A DNA stretch of 64,000 nt from Elymus sibiricus (GCA_039707655.1 CM077675.1:417383162-417447161); one strand, 5' to 3'. Positions 1 through 12,160 are shown, numbered from the stretch's first letter. Notes: generated by a model from the sequence alone, not told the origin. Numbers and translations are program-made.

Positions 1-434
1 CCAGTCAAACTGGGCTGTTGACTGCTGATGTTAGCATGATGTCATGCTGACGTCATAATTGTATTGTCAAATTAAATTAAATCTGTTTAATTTCAGAATA
101 TTAATAAAACTTTAAAAATTAATATAAAATAATCTTTAACTCAGATGAAAAAGTTTTATACATGAAAGTTGATCAGTAAAATCCCACGAATCCGAATACG
201 CTGTCCGTTCGTTTATCAGATGCTCCTAGCATGATGAACATGGAACTTTTCCATCGGATTCATCTGTCCGGTAAAAGCCAGAGAACCGGGAAATATCGTC
301 AGATATGTTCCCGCGCCGTCTATGACGTGTAGTACTGCGTTAGCTCATGCTTAGCACTGCATATTGCCGTGTCATGCATCGTGATGCATCTGTCTGCCTT
401 ATATTTATTGTTCCTCCCCCCTCTTCTTACCGGT
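1..434. mobile_element. Gypsy LTR-retrotransposon fragment (host of element B)
   Basis: This stretch has no coding content. It is AT-rich at 60-180, then has a C-rich run (413-421) shortly before element B interrupts it. The sequence resembles the LTR or leader region of Athila-type wheat Gypsy families (Sabrina/WHAM group), a recollection I could not check. The five bases before element B, CCGGT at 430-434, should be one copy of B's TSD. The matching copy is not in the window, because B's other end is missing. Confidence 0.4.
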
Positions 435-864
435 TGTCGGTGTCAAAACTGGCGGATCTCGGGTAGGGGGTCCCGAACTGTGGATCTTGGATCAATGGGT
501 AACAGGAGACAAGGGAGACGATATTTACCCAGGTTCGGGCCCTCTTAATGGAGGTAAAACCCTACGTCCTGCTTTTGTTTTGTATTGATGATGTGGTATC
601 GAGTACAGAGTTGATCTACCTCAAGATCGTATGTAGTGAATATAAGATTGTCTATTGACTAGCCTGGCCTCGGTTTATATATTGCACCAGAGGCCTAGGG
701 TTTAGAAGAGTCCTTGTCTTGTGCGCCAAGTCTTGTGGAATCTTCCTTGTATGCATCATGGGCTGCCTGAAGTGGCCCATTAGTGAATCATCATGGGGGT
801 TCTCGGCCCGACCCACTGGTCGGGAGATGACGTGGTGGGTACCCCCTAGTCTAGGACACCGTCA
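435..864 (-). repeat. 3' LTR of element B
   Basis: The 430-bp LTR is bounded by TG...CA and is the same family as the LTRs of A (21440-21856 and 26884-27300). On the minus strand a TATA-like TATATAAACC (complement of GGTTTATATA near 674-683) marks its promoter. Confidence 0.75.
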
Positions 865-2156
865 GTAGCCCCCTGAACCGGTCTTCAAGTTGGGGACACT
901 CCTCGGTTCTTCCGCACAGTTCTTTGTCTTCGGTAGTTGGTCTTGAAAACTGGTTCAACAAATCTTCACATGTTCGATCTTGAGGATCGCCGAACTGAAT
1001 CCGAAGAGTTCACACGTCGGGCATCCGAGGAGCCCTTTAAGTTTTTGGCCTTTATCGATGCCTTGTTATTTTTTACGCCACACCTCGGGTTTGAAGTGTT
1101 TCCCATGCGGCGGTATCCTCTTGCGTCCGAGCTCCAACACCAAACTGTATCCGAGGTGTCTTTTTGCAGCCGAGCTCCAACGTCGAACTGCATCCAAGGC
1201 GTCATAGATTACCTCGGTCTTGAAAAAGTTGAAGGAGTTTATCCGAGATTAATGCCGAAAATAATCTTTTATGGAGCCAGCCATTCGCATCCGAGCTTTA
1301 TGCCGGACTGCTTCCGAGGTGTCTCCAATCTTGAGCTTTATGTCAGACTGCTTTCGAGCCCCTACGTCGGACTGCATCCGAGCTCCAACGACGATCACCG
1401 TCCGAGGTGTCATAAATTACCTTGGTCTTTAAAAAATTGAAGGAATTCGGACGAGCTTAATGCCGGAAATTCCCTCTATGGAGCCAGCCACTTGCGCCCG
1501 AGCTTTATGCCGGACTGCTTCCGAGGTGGTGCACCACCCCGACCGTGGGCTGTTTTTTTGATTGGTGCAATTTATTCTCTGTCGAGATATATAGCCAGTA
1601 GCCCTCAAGGTGCGTGTCGGTTTAAAACCCGGAATGCACCTGAAGGATAAAACAAAACCACTAATCCCAATAGCCCCAGAAACTCAGGTCGATTCGCGAA
1701 ATCGGCCTCAGGATCAATTCCTTGCTCGGCAACATACTTTAGGAATTAAAATGCGTTGTGCAGTAGCCCCCGAGACTCAGGTTGGGTGTGGTCGACCAAC
1801 CCGAGGATCGTAATCTCGTCGGAAACTGTTTTGCACTTAAATTTTCTGCATTGAATCGTTAATGCACTAGCCCCCGAGCCTTAATTTGGGCACGGGTGGT
1901 CGAATTAAGGATCGATATTTGTTTGACACAAACTTTGTTACGTTTGACATAATTTATGTGTAATGATTCTATATATCCAAGTGCTTTACATCATTAATGC
2001 TCGAATCCGCATTGTACAAGACTTTGTTAACCGACCATCGGCTTTGATCTTCACGGCTAGTAGCCAAGGAGTGTTTGTCCTACTTTATAAAGCCTTTAGA
2101 AGGGAAAAGATTTACGGCAAACAAGGCAATCCGGTCAAACGGTTTTATAAACAAAG
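865..2156 (-). other. Internal non-coding region of element B, left part
   Basis: No gene is visible. The stretch has repeated short modules: several GCCGGACTGCATCCGAGCTCC-like units of roughly 30-60 bp at 1130-1540, and four copies of a TAGCCCC(C)GAG/AG motif near 1593, 1662, 1764 and 1871. On minus this motif reads CTCGGGGGCTA and resembles the element's own polypurine tract. The same arrangement recurs in element A at about 21950-22850. Confidence 0.6.
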
Positions 2157-3665
2157 TGTAGGATCGAAAGCATGTCTAGATGGGGGGGGGGGTGATTAGA
2201 CTACTTGAGCAAATAAAAATTCTACCTTTTCCCAATTTTAAGTGTTGGCAGATTTTAGCAATGATAGAAATTCAAGTACACCCTATACATGCATGTCTAA
2301 GAGTATAGCAGCGGAAAGTAAAGACAAGCATATGAAGTAGAGGGTAGGGAGGAAGATCAAACGCAATTTGAAGACACAAAGATTTTTCCCGTGGTTCCGA
2401 TAGGTGGTGCTATCGTACGTCCACGTTTATGGAGTCTTCAACCCACGGAGGGTAACGGTCGCGAGAGTTCACGGAGGGCTCCACCCATAAGGGTACACGA
2501 AGTAGCAACCTTGACTATTCCATAACGGCTTCCGTCCACGAAGGACTAGACTCACTATGGGTAGATCTTCACGAAGTAGGCGATCTCCTTGCCCTTACAA
2601 ACTTCTTGGTTCAACTCCACAACATGAAGTAGGAGGCTCCCAAGCGACACCTAACCAATCTAGGAGGCACCACCCTCCAAAAGGTAATAGGCTCGGTAAT
2701 GTCGATGAACTCCTTGCTCTTGTGCTTCAAGATGATAGACTCCTCAACACACAATCACTCTCTCACAGATTTGGCTTTGGTGGAAGAGATTGATTTGGTG
2801 GAAAGCAACTTGGGGAGGCTAGAGATCAAGATTCATATGGATGGAGTGGAATGGCTTGATCTCAACACATGAGTAGGTGGCTCTCTCTCAGAAAATTGGA
2901 TGGGGCAAGTATGGAATAGTTTTGAGTGCTTCTCTTTCGAGTGGGTTGTGGTGAAGGGGTATATATAGGCATCCCCAAAAATCCAACCGTTACACCTAAA
3001 GTGACCAACTCGGTGACAACGAAGTATAAAACTCAGTGGTACCGAGTTGCTCCAAAGGTAGCAACTTTTGAATATCGGTGAGACCGATACAGAAATCTCG
3101 GCGATACCGATTAGGTGACCAACGGTTAGTTTCCAAAACTCGGTGACGCCGATCCAAAATCTCGGAATTTCTGATTTTAAGAATCGAGGTAACAGAAAGT
3201 TGGCAAGCTGAACTCGGTGGCACCGAAGCAGAATTGGTTGCACCGATGTGCTAGGGTTTGGCATGTGTCTGTCTGAGGTGGGAATCGGTGGGACCGAGTG
3301 GGAATTGTTTGTAGCACCGATTTTCGTGAAAGGCTTGAACAGACTTTTGTGGAAGAGTTTGTGGGTGTTTTTGGTGACTATCACTTGTGCACGTGGAGCA
3401 TCTTGTTCACCAACAGTACCTGACCCCCTTTAAATAGTATTGGCTTTCCTATGGACTCAAAGTGATTTCTCACAAAGTAAAATTTAGAGTCCTCTTGCTT
3501 GAAGCTTTTGCCAATCCAATTCCTTGCTTCTAGGGGTTTCTCCACAATCCTTTTGCCAACCCATCATTGAACTTTTCCTGAAATATGCTTAGTGGAAATA
3601 TTAGTTCAATGATATATATGTTGTTATTAATTACCAAAACCACCAAGGGAGCAAATGTGCTTTCA
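2157..3665 (-). repeat. 3' LTR of Copia-1
   Basis: This LTR is 1,509 bp and closely similar to the 5' LTR. It starts TGTAGGATCGAAAG and ends GTGCTTTCA on the plus strand. It has a TATATATA box at 2960-2967 (minus). Above it, at about 3000-3330, lie many short TCGGTG-NN-ACCGA palindromes. Confidence 0.85.
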
Positions 3666-3680
3666 ATCTCCCCCTTTTTG
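3666..3680 (-). other. Polypurine tract of Copia-1
   Basis: On minus this reads CAAAAAGGGGGAGAT directly before the 3' LTR and should prime plus-strand DNA synthesis. Similar tracts recur upstream on minus at about 3771 (AGGGGGAGCT) and 4101-4116 (CCAAAGGGGGAGAAG). This is the multiplied polypurine tract described for Sireviruses. Confidence 0.75.
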
Positions 3681-4148
3681 GTAATTGATGACAACATATA
3701 GATCAAAGCTTCGACATATGATATAATCAATGAATATAATCGTCGCTTTGAGAAGTATGCGATAAGCAAGAGCTCCCCCTAAATTTGTGCAATATTTTGA
3801 ATTTGCATTAGAATGCAAATGCACAATCGATTAGGTACATGGGGCACTCTTTCATGTCACATACAACTTGGTGGTGTGCGAGAATAATGTGAATGAATAT
3901 CATAGCACAACACAATCAAGCAAAAGTGAATGATCATCTCATAAGCATCACAAGGATAGGAAATAGTAGCAATGCACATCAAGTGTATGATCAAACACCA
4001 ACAAAGTTTAACACAAGCAAACCAACCAAAAGATATCAATGTTTTGAAAAGCGATAAAAAAGCAACGCTCTCTCTCTCCAAGCCCTAATGATCTATACAT
4101 CTTCTCCCCCTTTGGCAACAAGTTACCAAAAAGTTCAAAGGTATAGAG
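3681..4148 (-). other. Non-coding 3' spacer of Copia-1
   Basis: AT-rich sequence lies between the extra ORF's stop and the polypurine tract. It contains two additional polypurine copies and no ORF of note. Confidence 0.6.
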
Positions 4149-6223
4149 CTAAGCGCTCTTCTGGGTCTGATCTCCTCCGGTGGCTGATGAAGGAGTCGAG
4201 AGAACGGCATCAGCGAAGACTTTTGCAGATGTCATGGACGGAGTCGGAGTAGCAACTAGAGGTGCTGGAGGAGCTGAAGGAGCTGAAGGGGGTGCTGATG
4301 AAGAAGGTCTAGACTCTGGAACTGGCAATGTGGCAGATCTGGGCTGAGTCCTGAACTGAGTGGCTGTCCTGAGAGGTGGACTATCCTCATCATCATCTGT
4401 AGTGTGGGGACTGGGCACGCCATCAACTTCCTTCTTGAGCTCATTCACAGCCACTGTGAGCTCATCCACTTTGTTGTTGAGAATATGAAACTTGGTATCA
4501 ACAATCCTCGAGAGGCTCTCTTGGTTCTTCAAGATGTTCCCGATGTCCTTCTGCATATTGAGCACGGAGCTAAGGAGAAGATCCATCTGCTCACTCCTAG
4601 TCTTTGGCACCTGAGAACTAGAGTCTCTGGCTGCCTCTGCCTGTGCCTGTGCTGTAGCTGAGGTGGGATGATCTGGGTCCATCACCACAACATTGTCTTC
4701 TAGCTCTGGCAAGAGTGGCAAATGTGGTCGATCAAGTGCATATATGTGCTTCTCCAACTTGGAGTTGATAAGCATCTGAATATAAGGAGCGTATCCACAT
4801 GACCTCTTCTGATCTGCTGCAGTCCTCTTCACTGTTTCAGCTATCAAGTCCATCACTCTGAATCTGGTATGTTGATCAAGATGGAGCAGCATGTTGATAG
4901 AGTATCCTCTTATCATCTTTTCATCTCCAGACTTAGGCATCAAGGTATGCCTCAAGATGGTGTTGATCGTGCGAAGACTAGCCTGGGGGAAGTAAATGGA
5001 TCCAAGCTTGTGAGATTGCAAGTTTGCAGCAGGGATCTCATTGTACATGTTCTTCATGGCATTATGATTTGCCTTGGACTCTGAGTACACATCTAGGTCA
5101 CCGTCTTCCACCTGTGGAGCTCCTAAGATGGCAGCCCACTCCTCAACTGTGGATTCATACCTGGTGCCTTCTGTCATCCATACAATCCTACCATCTCCAT
5201 AGAAATGTGCAGTGGAGTAGAATTGCATGATCATCTCGTCGTTCCAAGCAGTGAACTCCTTACCAACAAACTCATCAAGACCAATGCAGTGAAGTTATCT
5301 TGCACACTTGGGAAGTAGTCTTCATTGTCCTTGATGTGCTTCTAATCCACATATCTCATGTCACTCACTGCGGGGCTCTTGTCAAGCAAAACTCTTTCAT
5401 AGAAATCTTGTTGTTCCTTTGTGTAGAACCTGTAGTCTATAGCTGTCCTTCTCCTATGAGAGTAAGGATCAACAGCTCTCCATTCTCTCAAACCTGAGTC
5501 CTTCCTCTTCTTCATGTCTTCAGCAACAGGATGGCTGGCATTATGTTCTGGAAGGTGTGGTCTTAGCTTCATCAAAACAAACTGTGTATCATCCTCAGCT
5601 TCTCTGAAAGTAGAAGTCTTGTTCTTGCTAGAAGCTGGGTTGTCTTTGGAAAACCTCTTGGGTTTAGGAATAGCATCAGCCTTCTTGGGGGCAGTCTTGG
5701 TGCCTTTGGATGTTGTATCCTTGGGTATAGCATCATCCATTAGCTTCTTCTTCTGAGGAGGAGCCTAGACAGCTGGCTCTTCCTCCTCTTCAGCCTCAAC
5801 CTCTGGATCCTCATACATAGAGGTAGGCCTGCCCATAACATGTATGATCCTCTTCCTGGACTTCTTCTTTTCTCCTGCCTTCTTAGGCATAGACTTCTTT
5901 GAGGGCTCAACAGTCAATGTTGCCCTAGCACTCTCTGGTGCTCTTACTGACCCTGAGCTGGCATATTCTTTCCTTATTGCCTTCTTCTTGGATGAAGTGG
6001 CAGCAGCAGTGCTCTTTGCAGTTGCATCTTTCTTGGGTAGCTCCTCAGGTATAAAGTCTTCATCCTCCTCATCTGAGTTGAGCTTCCTTCTAGCCCTGGT
6101 TGCAGCTTTGGGCAGATCTGGTGAGCTAGGTACATCATCATTGCTCCCTTCAGGACTAGTGCCTGAGCTCATGTCAACACTTTTCTCTCTGAAGTCATTC
6201 TGGCTATCATCAGAACCTGACAT
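4149..6223 (-). pseudogene. Env-position extra ORF of Copia-1 (unknown function)
   Basis: The ORF begins at an ATG (6221-6223) eight bases after a splice-acceptor-like TTTTCACAG, so I prefer it to the in-frame upstream ATG at 6295. The N-terminal third is acidic then lysine-rich. A middle part has RRRTAIDYRFYTKEQQDFY. A conserved core has QFYSTAHFYGDG and LRTINTILRHTL. The tail is Pro/Ser/Ala-rich with a short helical segment before it. The same core architecture occurs in Copia-2's extra ORF. There is a TAG at 5765-5767, another TAG near 5342 (expected Trp) and a one-base deletion near 5250, so this copy is dead. The position after pol is where Sireviruses carry an env-like gene, but I see no convincing signal peptide or membrane anchor. 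Function is unknown. Confidence 0.7.
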
Positions 6224-6229
6224 CTCTGA

Positions 6230-6240
6230 CGCTGTGAAAA
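6230..6240 (-). promoter_or_regulatory. Putative 5'-UTR intron acceptor before the extra ORF
   Basis: On minus the sequence is a pyrimidine-rich CTCTTTTCACAG followed by CGTCAGAG and the ATG. Copia-2 has the same arrangement (CTCTTTCACAG-GTAC-ATG at 58558-58572). I could not identify the donor in Copia-1. Confidence 0.4.
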
Positions 6241-6375
6241 GAGTATAGAAGAGTAGAAGGGTTGAGTCATCACAAAATGCAGACAATTTTCTCAAAGATT
6301 TGAACTAAATTTTCTCAAGATTTGCATTCTGCCCAGTGAATATCGGTACAACCGAGGCAAACTTTTCGGACCCAC

Positions 6376-6959
6376 TGATGGGGATATGTACCTAGGGTAG
6401 GGTCATAGGCCTGACCTACATACCCCACCTAAGGACACTGCCCCAGAGAGCTTAAGGACAACAAGGAAGTCTCCGACTGAAATCACCAAGACATACAAGT
6501 CACTCGACAATATCCACTCGGCGATTACCTTTCACTCGACGGTTATCTTTCACTCGGAAGAACCGGGAGACAGTCGACCGCAGAAGACCAGAAGTCACCC
6601 CAGGGAGGCTCATGGATAGGCGTTCGTCTGTATCATAAGTAGCATTTATTGCATACGTTACCAGTAACGTTCACCATTATAGCCACGATCTGACCCTTAA
6701 ACGCCGGACACTTATGAGGGGCAGCGCACTCTATATAAGCCGCCCCTCCCCTCTGGCACAAGGGTTCGCACCCTTTGTAAGGATACTCATATTCCACTCG
6801 ACAGATAAACAAAGCCTCTCCGGAGCACGAGACGTCGGGTTGTTATCTCCACCGTGAGAGGCCCGAACTCGCTAAAATACCGTGTCACCCATATGCATCT
6901 CGGTAGATCATGCTCCTTTACCCTACCCCCTTCGTACTGTTGGAATCGTTCCCATGACA
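6376..6959 (+). repeat. 5' LTR of element D
   Basis: This LTR is 584 bp and ends CGTTCCCATGACA. A CTATATAAG TATA box lies at 6731-6739, which sets the U3/R boundary about 30 bp downstream. CACTCG(G/A) words are frequent and recur throughout the internal repeats. Confidence 0.88.
6731..6739 (+). promoter_or_regulatory. TATA box in the 5' LTR of D
   Basis: CTATATAAG lies in a GC-rich context, followed by CCGCCCCTCCCC. It is the likely core promoter of the element's genomic RNA. Confidence 0.6.
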
Positions 6960-6960
6960 G

Positions 6961-6980
6961 TTGGCGCCCACCGTGGGGCC
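6961..6980 (+). other. Primer binding site of D
   Basis: TTGGCGCCCACCGTGGGGCC starts one base after the LTR. The TGG start is as expected for pairing with a tRNA 3' CCA end. I did not assign the tRNA. Confidence 0.55.
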
Positions 6981-8343
6981 TGGCGTCTATCGAGCCATGA
7001 TGCATATGGTTTTTTCTTCAATCGCCGGCAACGGACTAATTTCTGCAGGCAACCCAAGCTTTCTTGGGATGATCTCCCGAGATCAAACAATCACCGCTAC
7101 CAATTTTGACTATTGGAGTCCCGGCCATCACACAAAATACTCCTCATCATACAAAAGGATCAGGGAGTTGCTCATCTCAACTTGTCCTCTTTACAATCAA
7201 ACATTGCAATGATCTAACTATGGTTTGTTCTTTTTCTCTATGCACACGAGCTCATACAAAAGGACGCCTCCCTATTTTCCGATTGGTGGCTCGGCTCCCG
7301 GGCGATGAAGCGTCATCGTCCGCCCGTCATCATCTCGCGTACTCATCGGCGACGCCGTCGCCGAGCGCCCACACACGCACAGCCGCTAACGCTCGGCCTG
7401 GTTCCCCGGCCAGTTGAACACGTCGACCGGTGGTCCAGTCGACCTGGCTCCTCAGGCGACAAGGCCCGGCCGACGACACTCGACCCAGCTCCGCACGCGT
7501 CGAAGCACGACTCCGACCTGTGCACAGCTCTGGCTCCCCGAGCAGTGAAACGCAACCACCGGCGCTCACGCCGGCCTCGCCCTTGGCTGCGCCGGCCCAC
7601 GACTGGACCGCGGTCAGCTGCTCGTCCTCCTCATCGCCACCTCTCAGTTGCCGTCTGGTTCCAGCCAAACCGGCCGTTTCCGCAGCGGCGGAGCCCTCCT
7701 CCGGCGTCTGCACCAGGTCGTAATCTCTCTCTTCTCCTCTAATTAATACTAATCCATACACATCCATGCATACATAATCTTTTCTCCCATCCTCATGGAT
7801 GCATGTACACTGGATCGGTTAGGCTTCCGAGCCCTTAACTGCGTACATAACGCAGCAGCCGATACACGCCGTAATTGCAGCCACTGGATCGGTTAGGCTC
7901 CCATGCCATTAACCGCGTATATAACGCATCAGCCCATGCATGTCGTAACTGCAGCCAACGCTGAATGGGGACTTGATTGGTAGCATGCAAAACCGAAGCG
8001 TAGAGCCATCATTGCATGCTAATACCATTTGCTGTTGCCATGCTTTCAAAATTCACGTAATTAGCATTAATACTTTGCCATGACCTCCGAGTTTCACCGA
8101 GCCAGTTGAACTGAGTAATCTGCAGGTCTCCTGCGTATTTTTCACTCGGACGAGTTGAGGCACACCACACGGACCTGCATGACGTACAGGTCCTGTTCTA
8201 CGCACTCGGACGAGCGTTGGATAACTCAGCTGCCCTGCGCATCGCCACGTGGTCAGGCGCGTCATCATCAACTTTCCCGACTCGACCATCCCGTGCATCG
8301 TCACATGGACGTGTCTACTCCACTCCGACGCCCCGCGCGTCGC
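6981..8343 (+). other. Non-coding leader of element D
   Basis: No gag-like ORF is present. The section 7290-7740 is GC-rich and has overlapping stop-free frames on both strands that look like composition effects rather than genes. A partial direct repeat of about 80 bp occurs at 7811-7880 and 7882-7950 (TGGATCGGTTAGGCT...). Confidence 0.5.
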
Positions 8344-10045
8344 CACTCCGCAGGACGCCTCTACGTCACTCGGCAGTTCCGCGCATCGCCATTCAGTCGG
8401 ACGCTCCATCGTCACTCGGCAGCTCCGCGCGCCGTCACTCTACTGGACGCGTCGTCATCACTCGGCAGCTCCGCGCATCGCCACTCGGCGAGACACGTCT
8501 TCGTCACTCGGCAGCTCCGCGCGTCGCCACTCGACGAGACACGTCTTCGTCACTCGGCAGCTCAGAGCCTCGCCACTCAGTCGGACGCTCCATCGTCACT
8601 CGGCAGCTCCGCGTGCCGTCACTCTACTGGACGTGTCATCATCACTCGGCAGCTCCGCGCGCCGTCACTCTACTGGACGCGTCGTCATCACTCGGCAGTT
8701 CCGCGCATCGCCATTCAGTCGGACGCTTCGTCGTCACTCGTCAGATCCGCGCGCCGTCACTCTACTGGACGCGTCGTCATCACTCGGCAGTTTCACGCAT
8801 CGCCATTCAGTCGGACGCTCCGTCGTCACTCGGCAGCTCCGCGCGCCGTCACTCTACTGGACGCGTCGTCATCACTCGGCAGTTCCGCGCATCGCCATTC
8901 AGTAGGACGCTCCATCGTCACTCGGCAGCCCCGCGCGGCGTCACTCGGCGGGACGCGTCGTCATCACTCGGCAGTTCCGCGCCTCGCCACTCGGCGAGAC
9001 ACGTCTTCGTCACTCGGCAGCTCCGCGCGTCGCCACTCGGCGAGACACGTCTTCGTCACTCGGCAGCTCAGCGCCTCGCCACTCAGTCGGACGCTCCATC
9101 GTCACTCGGCAGCTCCGCGCGCCGTCACTCTACTGGACGCGTCGTCATCACTCGACAGTTCCGCGCATCGCCATTCAATCGGACGCTCCATCGTCACTCA
9201 GCGGCTCCGCGCGCCGTCACTCTACTGGACGCGTCGTCATCACTCGGCAGTTCCGCGCATCGCCATTCAGTCGGACGCTCCATCGTCACTCGGCAGCTCC
9301 GCGCGCCGTCACTCTACTGGACGCGTCGTCATCACTCGGCAGTTCCGCGCCTCACCATTCAGTTGGACGCTCCATCGTCACTCGGCAGCCCCGCGCGCCG
9401 TCACTCGGCGGGACGCGTCGTCATCACTCGGCAGTTCCGCGCATCGCCATTCAGTCGGACGCTCCATCGTCACTCGGCAGCCCCGCGCGCCGTCACTCGG
9501 CAGCTCCGCGCGCCGTCACTCTACTAGACGCGTCGTAATCACTCGGCAGTTCCGCGCATCGCCATTCAGTCAGACGCTCCGTCGTCACTCGGCAGCTCCG
9601 CGCGCCGTCACTCTACTGGACGCGTCGTCATCACTCGGCAGCCCCGCACGCTGTTACTCGGCGGGACGCGTCGTCATCACTCGGCAGCTCCGCGCGCCGT
9701 CACTCTACTGGACGCGTCATCATCACTCGGCAGTTCCGCGCATCGCCATTCAGTCGGACGCTCCGTCGTCACTCGGCAGCTCCGCGCGCCGTCACTCTAC
9801 TGGACGCGTCGTCAGCACTCGGCAGCTCTGCGCATCGCCACTCGGCAGCTCCGCGCGTCGCCACTCGGCGAGACACGTCTTCATCACTCGGCAGCTCAGC
9901 GCCTCGCCACTCAGCCGGACGCTCCATCGTCATTACTCGGCAGCTCCGCGCATCGCCACTCGGCGAGACACGTCTTCGTCACTTGGCCGCCCCGTGCGTC
10001 GCCACTCAGCCGGACGTGTCTACTTCGCTCGACCGCCCCGCGCGT
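8344..10045 (+). repeat. 46-bp minisatellite of element D (about 37 units)
   Basis: The word CACTCGGCAG recurs every 46 bp (for example 8367, 8413, 8459, 8505, 8551, 8597). Each unit is two related 23-bp halves, both starting CACTC or CATTC. Because 46 is not a multiple of 3, any open frame repeats every 138 bp through all three phases. All three plus-strand phases stay open for long stretches (8155-10059, 8217-9527 and 8249-8905). I read this as stop-free repeat composition, not a protein gene. Confidence 0.85.
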
Positions 10046-10924
10046 TATCAGACAGCTAAGTCATTCTTCACAGACTTCATTCAATAAATTAATTATTTAT
10101 GCATTACCGAGTGTCAAGTAAGTCGCACATGATGTTCACTCGGAGGCCATGCCACCGAGGGTACCTCTGCGCTCGGTTGTTTATTTTCATGTCGGAACAC
10201 TACAGTTCCGTTTCATTTGGGTCCAATACTCAAAACAAGTTCAGTCGGATCCTTCACTTTCACAAGTTCAGTCGGATCCTTCACTCTGTTAGACTATTGC
10301 TGGTTCCAGACCAGCAAGAACCTGGCATACCCAGTGGGTGTCTAGGGGTGTAATTTACACAAATCATTTCAACAAACATCAAATTACTTCGAGAACTTTT
10401 TATGTTAGCTTGTGTTATTTTTCATACACAGGTTAGCTGGACGCCTCTGTGCGCCATTCTCGACGACATGGTCGACTCGGTCGCCCCGCGCACCGTCACT
10501 TGTTCGGACGCCTCCTCGACGACATGTTGGACTCGGCCGCCCCGCGCGCAGTCACCTGGTCGGACGCCTCCGCGACAACATTCTCGACTCGGCTGCCCCG
10601 CGCGCCGTTACTTGACCGCCCCGTCGCCATTCAGCCAGAGACATTTACTTCACTCGGATGTCCCGCGCATCGTCACTCGGCGGGACGTGTCGTCATCACT
10701 CGGCAGCTCCGCGCATCGCCACTCGGCGAGACACGTCTTCGTCACTCGGCAGCTCAGCGCATTGCCACTCAGCCGGACGCTCCATCGTCACTTGGCAGCC
10801 TCGCGCGCCGTCACTCGGTGGGACGCGTCGTCATCACTCGGCAGCTCCGCGCATCGCCACTCGGTGAGACACGTCTTCGTCACTCGGCAGCTCCGCGCGT
10901 CGCCACTCGGCAGCTCCGCGTATC
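10046..10924 (+). repeat. Second, shorter block of 46-bp and longer related repeats
   Basis: After a unique spacer (about 10060-10440) that holds a tandem duplication of TTCAGTCGGATCCTTCAC (10240-10290), repeats of 50-60 bp with GACTCGG and CCCCGCGCGC appear at 10465-10620. True 46-bp units then run to about 10924. Confidence 0.7.
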
Positions 10925-11520
10925 GCCTAAGTTAAAATCCACTCTGAGTGAGGACATCATCCACACTCGGGGGCTTAGCTGCGATTCCGTATCGCCTAAG
11001 TTAAAAACCACTCCGAGTAAGGACATCATCCACACTCGGGGGCTTAGCTGCGATTCCGTATCGCCTAAGTTAAAATCCACTCCGAGTGAGGACATCATCC
11101 ACACTCGGGGGCTTAGCTGCGATTCCGTATCGCCTAAGTTAAAAACCATTCCGAGTGAGGACATCATCCACACTCGAGGGCTTAGCTGCGATTCCGTATC
11201 GCCTAAGTTGAAAACTCTTCCGAGTGACGAGCGCTTCTCTCACTCGGGGGCTTAGCCGCGAACAAGTTTTTGCCTAAGTTAAAAACCCTGCCGAGTGAGT
11301 AGCATCCCATTCACTCGGAAACTTAGCTGCGAACCAGTCTTCGTCTCAGTTAAATACTCTCCCAAGTGACGAGCATTCCTCTCACTCGGGGACTTAGCCG
11401 CGAGTCAGACCTCGCTTAAGTTAAAGGTTGTTCTGAGTGACAGGCAACACCTTCACTCGGAAACTTAGTTGCGAACAAGCTTTCGCCTAAGTTCAATATT
11501 CTTCCGAGTAATGAGCATCC
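10925..11520 (+). repeat. 69-bp tandem repeat with polypurine-like core
   Basis: GCCTAAGTTAAAA starts units at 10925, 10994, 11063, 11132, 11201 (69 bp apart) and 11272, and diverged copies continue to about 11510. Each unit carries CACTCGGGGGCTTAGC, which resembles the purine tract CATTCGGGGGCTAA directly before the 3' LTR. Confidence 0.8.
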
Positions 11521-12150
11521 ATCTTACGCGGAAACCGAACAAACTTAGCCAAGCAAAGGATTGGAAAGCAAACATGCAAACATTGTCTCTATCAGACCCC
11601 CGCCGATGCAAGCACTCGACGGCGGTCTCGGGGACTACACCCAGTGGGTGCACTCAGCGTGCCCCCACTGGACCTACTATCACTCGACCAGGTCCGGCCT
11701 GTCGAATGACAAGCGACTATCAAAGCAAATCTAAGACCCCTGCCGATGTCACCGCCATTCGATAGCGGTCTCGGGGACTACACCCAGTGGGTGCACTCGG
11801 CGTGCCCTCACTGGACCAAAAACCACTCGACTAAGACCCGATCTACTCGAGGAAAAAACAAGCAAGTACGCATCTGAAGAAAACACCCAGTGGGTGTAAA
11901 GTCAAGATGGACAGGAATACAATCGGAAATGAACTTACAAACAATCGGAAATGAACTTACAATAGCACTTACTCGGACCGGATTTTGCGTTGAAGTTCAC
12001 TCAGATATATTTCAAGACAGAATCGATTAGGATGATTGACAAAGGTTCCAATCGACACAGATTTCAGTGAAGCCCTAAAATGCACTCGGAATTGTTGTGT
12101 CTTATCAGAACCCGCGTCGATTCCTTTTTACACTCGAACCCCGATCCATT
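11521..12150 (+). other. Non-coding 3' region of element D
   Basis: There are no genes here. A direct duplication about 140 bp apart (about 11595 and 11735) contains GGTCTCGGGGACTACACCCA. A short tandem copy of CAATCGGAAATGAACTTACA occurs at 11921-11962. Confidence 0.6.
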
Positions 12151-12160
12151 CGGGGGCTAA
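12151..12160 (+). other. Polypurine tract of D
   Basis: CGGGGGCTAA lies immediately 5' of the 3' LTR (12161). It is the expected plus-strand primer site. Confidence 0.65.

Noticed and set aside
2557..2793. ORF present in both Copia-1 LTRs (also 16932-17168)
   Set aside because: It is duplicated simply because the LTR is, it is antisense to the element, and it has no recognised domain.
7305..7742. Overlapping 145-codon ORFs on both strands in element D
   Set aside because: This is a GC-rich, stop-poor stretch with both strands open. No codon pattern or domain distinguishes a gene.
8155..10059. 634-codon open frame with regular protein repeats
   Set aside because: It is produced by the 46-bp minisatellite. 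Two other phases are also open, there is no plausible start context, and no domain is recognisable.
8344..11520. CRISPR-like regular repeats
   Set aside because: Units are contiguous diverged tandem copies with no unique spacers and no cas genes, and they lie inside a plant LTR retrotransposon.
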